A DNA stretch of 64,000 nt, taken from JBNJFY01 sp051747265 (GTDB taxonomy: Bacteria; Bacteroidota; Rhodothermia; Balneolales; Balneolaceae). Location of the stretch: the NCBI GenBank assembly GCA_051747265.1, contig JBNJFY010000007.1, forward strand, positions 1 to 64,000, read 5' to 3'. This document shows positions 6,550-14,454 of this stretch, in pieces (the first letter of the stretch is position 1; the number at the start of each line of letters is the position of its first letter). The notes beneath the pieces were generated by a model. It saw only the letters and a list, made by a program, of their open reading frames with translations, was not told the DNA's origin and did no database searches. Position numbers and translations under genes: made by a program.

Positions 6550-7956
6550 TTAGATTTCATTGAGTGGCTGCAGCATATTAATTTTTTTGCTTAGCTTATC
6601 AATGATGCTTCTCTTGTCTCCAAATGTTCTTATTCTTTGTTTTAAATAGCCTTGTAAGCTTGCCAATCTTTGTACTTCATCCTCTTTTAGAGGAGGTAAA
6701 TCTGCTTTAATATTTTCATCTTCATAAAATTGATCTAAGTAATTGGAATCTGTGTACCATAGATAGTAGGCCTTAATGATCCTTAGATCATCAATTGATT
6801 CATCATCTAGATTTTCCAGATTGATACCTTGCTTTAAGAAATCAAAGAACTCTTTTACTTTAATATCTTGATTGACAAAAGAATTATAGGTAGACGGATT
6901 ATTTTCTCTAAGTACAATCAAAAATAAAAGCAGGTGTGGGTAAATATCTTCATTAGTACCAGAAGATTTAAGGACAATTAATATTTTTCTAAATATGTGT
7001 TCAAAATCTCTCAGGGATACTGAAAATCTATTATGAAGTGCTGATGCACATTTTATGAAATGTTTTTTGTCATTGTTGAAATTCCCATGTCTTTTATTGA
7101 ATAGTTCATCCATACCCAATTGTTTAACTAATAAAGGAATAAATTCCTGAACATCAGCTTTTGGTAATTTATATTCTAGGTCAATAAATCTTTTCAGATA
7201 ACCTCTGACATCTAAGTCCTTACCATAAATTGATTTAAGAGAATTGTTAAGCTGGTCTGAATCAACTGCAAGAATGAAGTATATATTTCTTATTTCAAAT
7301 ATATGTTTGATATCTTCCAATAACTGGACTGCAAATGAGGGCTTACATCTGTCCAATTCATCTACAAAAATGATTAATCTGGTACGATTATCTTCTGTTA
7401 AGGATTGTACAAAATCCGAAAGTTCATTTTTAAAATTTTCAATTTCATCTTGTTCATCAATATAATTATTTATCCCTTTCTCGGCTGTAATTTCAAAAAT
7501 TTCAGATATAGTATTTTCTACATCTTCGTCCTTAAGGTTTAAAAGTCCGCCTGTTAACAACCTGAGAGATAAAGGAATAGATTTCTTTATTAATGTTCCG
7601 CCTATAGACTTAGCTGTCTTGAAAATCTCTTCTGATTCTTCAGAAACATTTAACTCCTTAGCTCTAATTTGTTTTTCTAATTCCGCCATTAAAGTGAGCA
7701 GTGGACTGTCAGAATAATCATTTTCCCAAGCATTATATATTAAACATGGGATGTCATTAGATTCCAGATATGCCTTCCACATTCTTAGAAATGTGGTTTT
7801 CCCTGTGCCAAAAGATGAGTTTATAGCTAGTACAAATGATTCATCACTCGTTTTTACTACATCAGTTAGAATCTTAACATTTTCCTCTCTCTCAAGTTTG
7901 TCATTTTTAAAAGGTTTTTGGGGAGTTATTTCAATTTCCTCTGATCTTATTCTCAT
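6550..7956 (-). CDS. KAP family P-loop NTPase (cassette gene)
   Basis: 468 residues. Walker A is NSSFGTGKT (46-54), Walker B is IIFVDELDR (194-202), and YNAWEND (73-79) is the segment that follows strand 2 in the KAP family. KAP proteins are STAND-like ATPases; some carry membrane spans inserted between the Walker motifs. Here the insert (about 100-185) has one moderately hydrophobic stretch but no clear membrane pair, so it may be soluble. Several KAP proteins, including PifA of the F plasmid, block phages, so a defence role is a reasonable guess. The ATG at 7956 is 24 bases from the GTTAGGT core of the site at 7980-8120, and the stop overlaps the next core. The gene is strongly A+T-rich. 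Confidence 0.82.
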   Translation of the reverse strand: MRIRSEEIEITPQKPFKNDKLEREENVKILTDVVKTSDESFVLAINSSFGTGKTTFLRMWKAYLESNDIPCLIYNAWENDYSDSPLLTLMAELEKQIRAKELNVSEESEEIFKTAKSIGGTLIKKSIPLSLRLLTGGLLNLKDEDVENTISEIFEITAEKGINNYIDEQDEIENFKNELSDFVQSLTEDNRTRLIIFVDELDRCKPSFAVQLLEDIKHIFEIRNIYFILAVDSDQLNNSLKSIYGKDLDVRGYLKRFIDLEYKLPKADVQEFIPLLVKQLGMDELFNKRHGNFNNDKKHFIKCASALHNRFSVSLRDFEHIFRKILIVLKSSGTNEDIYPHLLLFLIVLRENNPSTYNSFVNQDIKVKEFFDFLKQGINLENLDDESIDDLRIIKAYYLWYTDSNYLDQFYEDENIKADLPPLKEDEVQRLASLQGYLKQRIRTFGDKRSIIDKLSKKINMLQPLNEI

Positions 7957-7979
7957 AACAAAAAGTGACTTAACTATGT

Positions 7980-8120
7980 ACCTAACGGGTTTGCGCTTAA
8001 ATGGCGTAGATTTGCCGGCAACAATTTAATTATTAGCAGAGTAGGGGTTACTACTGAAAGATGCCAATCAGGCAAACAGCTCCTACACCGTGTCCACCGA
8101 AAATGAAATTGCAGTTGTTC
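7980..8120 (-). other. attC-like site
   Basis: Minus strand: opens near GAACAAC, contains the shared inner block (ttgccggcaac, ttagcag, ggggttact), and closes with CGCCATTTAAGCGCAAACCCGTTAGGT in two pieces, the end being a canonical GTTRRRY core. Arm pairing is poorer than at 92-218 or 3791-3922. The next gene (KAP) starts 24 bases past the core. Confidence 0.55.
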
Positions 8121-8297
8121 CAATTGAAGTCTGTTTTTGGGTACTCTACATTATAATTTTACGATAAGAGGGGAATAGTCAGGGATCAAATCCGAATAGC
8201 CCTGTATGTTATGGATTTCGATGGTCACATGCGGACGCTTGCGACATTTGGGGTTGTTCACATGCGGATACTTGCGACATATAGGGCATGAAAGAAA
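8121..8297. repeat. spacer with two REP-like palindromes
   Basis: Between the membrane-protein gene and the attC-like site lie a fragment of repeat B (atcaaatccgaatagccc) and two REP-like units (8224-8245 and 8257-8279) head to tail. Nothing else is seen. Confidence 0.55.
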
Positions 8298-8969
8298 TTA
8301 ATTAGAATTATTATTGTTATTTAAAACTCCCTGTCTTTGTAAGGATTCAATATATTTTTTTAAAAATGCTTCTCGATTTTCATTTATATAAGTTTCGGTT
8401 TCTGAATTGTTTAGATTTAATAATTTTTCTATGAATGAACTATTGACTGAGGTGTGATTACTAATATCTTTTATGATGTCATTGAAGAAGTCATCAAATA
8501 CTTCTTCAGTTGCATAAAATAAAGCTCGATTTACTACAAGTTTTTGATGATTGATACTTTCTTTAGAATCATCATCAATAGAGTCAATTTTGTCAATAAT
8601 CCTAGTTGATTCAATATCCCTAAATAGTAAGTGAGCTTTAAATGATGCTTCAGGGATGATTGCGGTTTCTTCCATTATAGCATCGCTAAAATTTTGAAGA
8701 TCATTTTCAAATGTGTCAAGTAGGTTTACTGCATTTGCAATTTCTTCTTCCGGAATGTGAAATGGTATTTCTTCAGAATAAATATTCTTATGTCTTAAAT
8801 AACTGTAGTAGAGTTTTATGATTGCGGAGAAAACACGGTTGTAAGCTTGCTTTTTTTTCTTTCGATCTGACCAAATTTGATAACCTAGTTTAATTATAAA
8901 ACCTAAACCAGCTGAAATGGCTATTATGTGTGACCAATATGTTTTAACGAAAATTAATATATTACTCAT
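8298..8969 (-). CDS. single-span membrane protein, unknown (cassette gene)
   Basis: 223 residues. One hydrophobic helix spans about residues 10-30, followed by DRKKKKQ, so the N-terminus is likely outside and the remaining 185 residues in the cytoplasm. The rest is acidic and helical, with a C-terminal run of asparagines. No family is recognised. The start at 8969 is 40 bases from an ATTTAAC/GTTAAAT core, consistent with a separate cassette. It shares the low G+C of its neighbours. The architecture (membrane anchor plus helical domain) is common among small defence effectors, but nothing in the sequence proves that. Confidence 0.6.
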   Translation of the reverse strand: MSNILIFVKTYWSHIIAISAGLGFIIKLGYQIWSDRKKKKQAYNRVFSAIIKLYYSYLRHKNIYSEEIPFHIPEEEIANAVNLLDTFENDLQNFSDAIMEETAIIPEASFKAHLLFRDIESTRIIDKIDSIDDDSKESINHQKLVVNRALFYATEEVFDDFFNDIIKDISNHTSVNSSFIEKLLNLNNSETETYINENREAFLKKYIESLQRQGVLNNNNNSN

Positions 8970-9008
8970 AAGAAGCTAGTATTCTTGGAAGCCATATAAT
9001 GGGCATCC

Positions 9009-9253
9009 ATTTAACGTCGTAGAGATACCGATAACAAGTTAATTATTAACAGGGTAGGGGTTACTAAGGAAAGATGCCAACAAGGTCTCGGAGGAATGCT
9101 AGTAGGTAATCCGACCATAATCAGTGAAACCGGATGTCAGCTTGTCCTGGGATGGCGGGGCGTTAGGTTCATAAATAAGAATATGGGGAAGAGAAGAAAA
9201 GTAACTAGGGTGAGGACTGTCTACTTGACAAAGTTCTTTTAAAGGGGTTATAC
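9009..9253 (-). other. long attC-like site after the kinase gene
   Basis: Minus strand: starts at GTATAAC four bases past the kinase stop, continues CCCCTTTAAAAGAACTTTGTCAAGT as in the site at 6302-6543, and ends in GTTAAAT, a good GTTRRRY core. The segment matching gggattgcgc..aaatggc of the other sites is missing near the core, so the distal arm is shortened. It may no longer recombine. Confidence 0.42.
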
Positions 9254-9256
9254 CAA

Positions 9257-10591
9257 CTATTTATTTAAGGCAATTAAAGCTTTTCGAATACTTTCACATT
9301 TACATTGAGATGGTTCAATTCTATTTATAAAGCTGTCCTTATTATGTTGTAGAACAGCTGATACATGAACTCCTAATTCATCATTATTTACTGACGTAAT
9401 CATTTCTATGCATGTATCCATTGCTGCAAATCTATTCATCATAATTGCAGCATCTATAGCAATTTCAAGTGCCTTAGATCGTGTTTTATCATTTACATCT
9501 GGGTTCTTAAATATTTGCCGCATATTTTTAGCAATAGTTTCAGCAAAAGCCCAGCTATAATTCCCACTTTCAACCATATAGTTATAAATATTAAGAAAGT
9601 TATCGATGTATGGTCTCAAGGACTCATGAGTTATTATTGTAAAAAATGGTTCCTTAATTTCTAGGCATATTTTTGATTGGTCAGATTGATCTACAAGGCC
9701 TAATTTCTGAATAAATTCAATTACTTGATCCGAATTGTATTTATGTTCATTCTCTAATTTGTCATGTATTTCTGTAATTAACTGGTTTACTTCTCCTAAT
9801 TCTCCCCCGCGTTCAAGGATTACATCATATGCAAGTTCTAAAGCTTGTTTTAGTTCTGGCAATGATTGATATCTTCTACTCTTGTCAAGGTCACATGCTT
9901 TTTCAATGATATGATACAGTGCAGGGTGTATTCCCTTATCCAATAAATAGGCCGGATGTTCTTTTGTTAATAGGACGTAAAAACTCTTACCAAGCATATA
10001 AATATCTCCTCTTTCATCTGCATATTTGAAACCGCCTTTTTGAAATTCTGGAGGTAAATAACCCTGTGTTCCCCATAATGCTGAACTGCTTGTAAACCTT
10101 GATGAGGAATGTGATTCCATACCAAGTCCAAAATCTGATACTACAATAGAATCATCATGAACTAGAAAATTTTGTGGTTTTATATCTCTGTGATAGATGC
10201 TTTTGGAGTGTAACTCAGAAATACATTCTATCATCGCTTTGAAAACTCTCTCTTGTTCTTCTGGATTATCAACAAGATCGTCAATGAAGTTTGTCAAATC
10301 TCCTTCTGGATAATAGTCCATCACAAAGTATGATGGATTATGTTCTGTATTACTATCTAAGACATTTATGACTTTAGAATTATTTGAAAACTTTTTGAGA
10401 AGTCTTACTTCCCTATTAAATCGTTTAACAAATTCTTCTTGGTTTTCTCGACAATACTTTAGTGCTAAAGTATCTTCAAACTCGGTTTTTAAATCTTGAA
10501 CTAAAAGTACTTTTCCCATGCCTCCACTATCACTGCAGAGTCCAGTTACTTCGTAACGCTCGTCAATAATCTCATCAACTTCGTATTCCAT
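9257..10591 (-). CDS. Hanks-type serine/threonine protein kinase (cassette gene)
   Basis: 444 residues. The kinase domain covers about residues 13-255: a glycine-rich loop (SDSGGMGKV, 20-28), the ATP lysine in ALKY (Lys45), HRDIKPQN (134-141) with catalytic Asp136, and DFG (153-155), followed by WGTQGYLPPE as the P+1 region. All catalytic residues are present. The C-terminal 185 residues are helical, of unknown fold, with no membrane segment or PASTA repeats. Kinases with unknown C-terminal domains serve in several phage-defence systems, which suits the company here, but targets are unknown. ATG at 10591 lies 34 bases from the attC core at 10625, so it travels as its own cassette. A+T-rich. 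Confidence 0.82.
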   Translation of the reverse strand: MEYEVDEIIDERYEVTGLCSDSGGMGKVLLVQDLKTEFEDTLALKYCRENQEEFVKRFNREVRLLKKFSNNSKVINVLDSNTEHNPSYFVMDYYPEGDLTNFIDDLVDNPEEQERVFKAMIECISELHSKSIYHRDIKPQNFLVHDDSIVVSDFGLGMESHSSSRFTSSSALWGTQGYLPPEFQKGGFKYADERGDIYMLGKSFYVLLTKEHPAYLLDKGIHPALYHIIEKACDLDKSRRYQSLPELKQALELAYDVILERGGELGEVNQLITEIHDKLENEHKYNSDQVIEFIQKLGLVDQSDQSKICLEIKEPFFTIITHESLRPYIDNFLNIYNYMVESGNYSWAFAETIAKNMRQIFKNPDVNDKTRSKALEIAIDAAIMMNRFAAMDTCIEMITSVNNDELGVHVSAVLQHNKDSFINRIEPSQCKCESIRKALIALNK

Positions 10592-10624
10592 TTAATATTT
10601 ATTTGTTAGGATTACAATAAGTTG

Positions 10625-10756
10625 ATATAACGACCTTCGGTTTAACCGGCATGGCCTTTTTGGAAAGTAATATAAATATACTCCAGATTTTCTTTTAGCC
10701 ACTAAATTTTGAATTGGTAAACAGCGGCCAAGTCTGCTTTGAAACCGTTGTTAGCT
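10625..10756 (-). other. attC-like integron recombination site
   Basis: Minus strand: AGCTAAC overlaps the TAA stop of the large nuclease-like gene, then AACGGTTTCAAAGCAGACTTGGCC; read back from the other end, the arm is GACCTTCGGTTTAACCGGCATGGCC after ATATAAC. CGGTTT, AA, GCA and TGGCC pair, with unpaired bases between. The length of 132 bp and the position at a stop codon fit attC. The inner sequence differs from that of the other sites, so it is of separate origin. Confidence 0.7.
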
Positions 10757-13700
10757 AGCATTTCTTTCTTTTAACAACTTCAATACTGGTGCATCTTCTT
10801 TATGCTTATTCGGAATAATTGGATCATCATCTTTAGTTATAGCAACAGCATCTATGTCATTTGTACCAATCTCATATGCATTACGAATAATAATATTTCT
10901 TTTGCCTATGAGGAATTGGTTATCAAATTGTGGTGGTTGACTTCCATCAAACCCTTCTGGCGCAAATGAGGGTCCAAGATAATATGCACCTACTTTTTGA
11001 TAAGCTTCAATAAACCTTTCTATATTTTTTGCACTAAAGGCGTCCATTCTATGGATGCGTGAATAATAAGTTACATAACGCTTTCCTTTCGGAAATACCA
11101 TTGGATTTGCCCCAATTTGGACCTTATATGCATATGGATTCTTTTTATCAATTCCTTTGATAATTGACATTCGTATCTTCTCATTTTTATCAATTTTACC
11201 AATGTCATTTTGCCATTGAGTAAAAATCTTCTTGCCCATTTCATGATTTAGAAATATTAAGGCTATGACTGGTGGTATTTCATTACTTGGAGTCATCATA
11301 AATGATACTCCACTCCATTTTGCCTTATCCCAAAGCTGATCTTTAATAATAGAGACAGTTCCTATTTCATCATGAGATATAGAATTCGGGTCAAAAGCTT
11401 CTTTAGGAGGCTCTCCTTTTGATATTGTTTTAGGTGAAATAAAATTATCATTTGCACTTGGAGACTCTTTAATCTTCCAAGGAGATGTACGTATTACCTC
11501 ATAATCTTTAAAACCTTCAGTTAACCAAGCAGAAAGTTTTGTTTTGGGAGTAGTACCAATGATGTTTTTTTGAGTGTCAAAAGTACTAGTAAATGCAATC
11601 GCCCTATCCATCACTCTTTCATCTCTAAATAAAGTTTCCAAATCAGATTCGAACTCCTTAAATATTACAGTCTTTGATAATGCAAGTATCAAAATTTCAA
11701 AAATTGAATTCTTAAGTTTCTGTAGTTCATTTAATGTCAGATCATCAAAGCTTATTTTTTTGCATAAGACTTCTATACATGGTTCACCTTTCTTTACTTC
11801 AAAGTCTGTTTTAATAAACTCATTAACAAAGTCTGAAGTTTTAACATTGATTGATATTTTTGGTTCACGAGCAACTGCTCGATCAATAGCACTAGTTGAT
11901 AGAAAGCTCTCCAAAGCCCCTAATATTGATTCAGAAATTTCTATACATGGGGATCCAATATTGCTAGTTAAAGTGACTTTACAACCAAGAACATTGGATT
12001 CTAAAGTCACTTTCTGTGTATAGTAAAGTTTGGGCTCATTAGGCAGTGGTATATCAGCTTCAATATTTCTCCATTTTTCAGCGAATTCATCTACACTATT
12101 CTCACTATTACTGAGTGATTTTTTTAATCTTTCATTATGTCCCAATGCATAAAGTAAAGCATCTGCAGAAAGATCAAGACCTAATCGATCTAATACATCA
12201 GGCATTTTTGTTAAATGCTTCAGCTCTGAAAATTCAGTTCGTAAAAGTAACCGACCCAGTAAGGCTTCAAATTCATTTTCTCTATGGAATAATTTGTCTG
12301 AGTCCATTCCTTTATGCAATAACTCATTTCTAATTATCATATCAAGCTCATGCCAGATCAGTAGATGAGGTAACCTACCAAGGCGAAGTTCAACCCACTT
12401 TAATTTTTGATAGCATGATGCTTGATAAGGTGTAATCTCTCCATATTTCCACAATTCTTTAGAAGCTAAATTTGCAGCCGCTAAAAGAGTACCTCGTGCC
12501 GCCCAGGGAAGACCTATCATATCATAACTGCAACCTGCCAGATATAATGCATGGACTAATTCATTCCTGGTTTCATGTTTGTACAGGCCAACTAATGCTT
12601 TGCCAAGTATTGAGATAGCCTGAACTGGTTTATTATTTATTATACATTGTTCTCCTCGTTTGAGTAGCAATTTAGATGTTTTAATTTCCCCATCTCTCTT
12701 TGTAGATACATTTATAATTGTTTCAAATAATTCATCATATGCTTCAAAGCTATTAAATAGGATTCCTAATTCAGTTAAAATTTTTAAAATAGGCTCCAAG
12801 GGAAATCCGATAAGATTTTCACTTTTCCCAATAGTGTCTTTCAATGAGCATAGAAGATCTTCGACATCTTTTTGATTTGCTTCAAGTTTTTGCATGACAG
12901 ATACAAAAAGGTAAATTGACTCAGCATGAAGGGAGGCACTAGGCAAATTTTTGTTATTTCGAAAGCGATTTAATTCTGAGATTAAAGCTTCAGTTCGCTC
13001 AGAAATAGAATCGTCAGTTTCATCATTTTGAATCTCATAGTTTTTTAATAGAAACCACAGGTTAGAGAGTTGTTCAAGATCAAAAATATTATCGCTTCCC
13101 TTAACTCGCTCCTCTACGATCAAATATTGTTCAACAAACTCTGAGTAATTTTCAAGCCACCAATATAGTGTCCAAGCCCATTGATAAGCACATTCTACCT
13201 TTTGCCGAGGAGTACCATGATTCAATACAAATTTGTCTGCACGTGCGAATCTATTTTTTATTTCTTTTTCTGGTCTTTCAAGTTCACGTGAAATAACCGC
13301 TGCCTCAATGAAATCATCCGCTACAGATAAATTTTCAACTCTCTTTTTTACAGTTTTCGATATTCTATTTTCGATTTCATCCAATCGGTTTTCTCTTTGA
13401 ATATCGAGAGATCCTTTTGTTATATCCTCTCTTTTTAAACCCGTTACGCCCAGTTCTTCTATCGCAATTTCTTCATTATTACCTTTAAAAATTCTGTCTA
13501 ATAACCATGTTAAATCAAAGATTCTGACATCAAATTTATATTTTTCTCGAAGTTCATCTTCTAAATTCGCTCTTTTCTTGTCAGAAACATATTGGTTGGT
13601 TACAAAAAAAGCTTTTTTATAATCTCGATTGGTCTCAAATATTTTTTTTATGTCAGATTTGGCTTTTGGACGCCAAGCTTTTGTTGCACTGAAAGCAAAT

Positions 13701-14029
13701 GCCCATCTTTCTTTTGCTGCCTCATCTCCATATCCAAAATAAAAGCCATCTGTAAGTTGTGATGATACTGGATAAGATTCAGAGTCGACTTTACTGTCAC
13801 CACCGCCAGTGGGGCCTGTTTGTGGTAGTAAATTTGGACAGACTTCAGCTTCACATAGACTTCTGCAAAATTTTTCAAAATCTTTTTCTTGGCTTCTACT
13901 AGTTAATGAAGCAATATGGTACTCAAGTAATGAACGATCTAATTCTAAAGCCTCATTTACTGTTGTATCAGAGAATCTTTCTGGTCTTCTTTCTTTTAGA
14001 AATGCTTTGGGAGAAAACTTTTTGTCCAT
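10751..14029 (-). CDS. large protein with N-terminal PD-(D/E)XK-like nuclease motif (cassette gene)
   Basis: About 1,092 residues from ATG 14029 (a TTG five codons upstream is less likely). In the N-terminal 180 residues there is a restriction-endonuclease-like pattern: an early glutamate in DFEKFC, then TGGGDSKVD, then FAFSATKAW, followed by a strand with FFVTNQ. This resembles Mrr-type G-x-x-D...xK sites, though the acidic residue before the lysine is replaced (A-T-K). The middle (about 230-650) is helical with repeat-like features of a TPR or solenoid fold, and the C-terminal third is mixed and unrecognised. No Walker motifs were found. At about 3.3 kb it is unusually large for a cassette. 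Its stop overlaps the attC at 10625-10756. A nuclease-based defence role is inference. Confidence 0.65.
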   Translation of the reverse strand: MDKKFSPKAFLKERRPERFSDTTVNEALELDRSLLEYHIASLTSRSQEKDFEKFCRSLCEAEVCPNLLPQTGPTGGGDSKVDSESYPVSSQLTDGFYFGYGDEAAKERWAFAFSATKAWRPKAKSDIKKIFETNRDYKKAFFVTNQYVSDKKRANLEDELREKYKFDVRIFDLTWLLDRIFKGNNEEIAIEELGVTGLKREDITKGSLDIQRENRLDEIENRISKTVKKRVENLSVADDFIEAAVISRELERPEKEIKNRFARADKFVLNHGTPRQKVECAYQWAWTLYWWLENYSEFVEQYLIVEERVKGSDNIFDLEQLSNLWFLLKNYEIQNDETDDSISERTEALISELNRFRNNKNLPSASLHAESIYLFVSVMQKLEANQKDVEDLLCSLKDTIGKSENLIGFPLEPILKILTELGILFNSFEAYDELFETIINVSTKRDGEIKTSKLLLKRGEQCIINNKPVQAISILGKALVGLYKHETRNELVHALYLAGCSYDMIGLPWAARGTLLAAANLASKELWKYGEITPYQASCYQKLKWVELRLGRLPHLLIWHELDMIIRNELLHKGMDSDKLFHRENEFEALLGRLLLRTEFSELKHLTKMPDVLDRLGLDLSADALLYALGHNERLKKSLSNSENSVDEFAEKWRNIEADIPLPNEPKLYYTQKVTLESNVLGCKVTLTSNIGSPCIEISESILGALESFLSTSAIDRAVAREPKISINVKTSDFVNEFIKTDFEVKKGEPCIEVLCKKISFDDLTLNELQKLKNSIFEILILALSKTVIFKEFESDLETLFRDERVMDRAIAFTSTFDTQKNIIGTTPKTKLSAWLTEGFKDYEVIRTSPWKIKESPSANDNFISPKTISKGEPPKEAFDPNSISHDEIGTVSIIKDQLWDKAKWSGVSFMMTPSNEIPPVIALIFLNHEMGKKIFTQWQNDIGKIDKNEKIRMSIIKGIDKKNPYAYKVQIGANPMVFPKGKRYVTYYSRIHRMDAFSAKNIERFIEAYQKVGAYYLGPSFAPEGFDGSQPPQFDNQFLIGKRNIIIRNAYEIGTNDIDAVAITKDDDPIIPNKHKEDAPVLKLLKERNAS

Positions 14030-14112
14030 ATTGAATTGATACAATTACAAATGCACTGGATTTTAATACAATTATAACACTGATCTACCAGAATGTTTAG
14101 TTGAATGCAGGC

Positions 14113-14450
14113 TAACCTATAATTATGTAAACCAACCTACCCAATCCATTTTTATCCCACAAGTACAAAACCGTTACCAGGCTGTATAACGCCCAAAAAT
14201 ATAGTCGCTTGTTGCCATATCATGGCCGGATAAGAGGGTGGGGTAACGATGTGCGTTTATGACAATTAAGAAGAAGGGGTCCTCATTCAGCGCCGACATA
14301 GTAATTTTGCAGACTGGCTGAATATAAAAAGCTGTTAGGCTGAATATAAAACGCTGTCAGGCCTTACGGCGCTAACAGGTTTTAAGATAAAAAAGGCCCG
14401 ATGGGTTGCCCCATCCGGCCTTTGCTATATCGTTCAGTAAATAGGGGGAG
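14113..14450. repeat. intergenic repeat A, copy 3
   Basis: Full-length copy between the large cassette gene and bioB, parallel to copy 1 after the fabH-like gene. On the minus strand it runs from just past the bioB stop to GGTTAGCC, 84 bases before the large gene. Inside, a short direct duplication (gctgaatataaa.a.gctgt, twice at 14331-14356) is unique to this copy. Bases 14030-14112 hold only the upstream region of the large gene. Confidence 0.75.
14391..14423 (-). terminator. terminator after bioB
   Basis: On the minus strand the hairpin GGCCGGATGGG-GCAA-CCCATCGGGCC is followed by TTTTTTATC, a strong intrinsic terminator about 32 bases past the bioB stop. The plus strand also ends in a shorter T-run. 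It is part of repeat A and equals the hairpin at 1424-1456. Confidence 0.78.
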
Positions 14451-14454
14451 GGGG

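Noticed and set aside
3364..9253. Shared repeat block as a group II intron or rRNA fragment
   Set aside because: No GUGYG start, no domain V hairpin and no reverse transcriptase were seen, and the copies end at gene stops as attC sites do.
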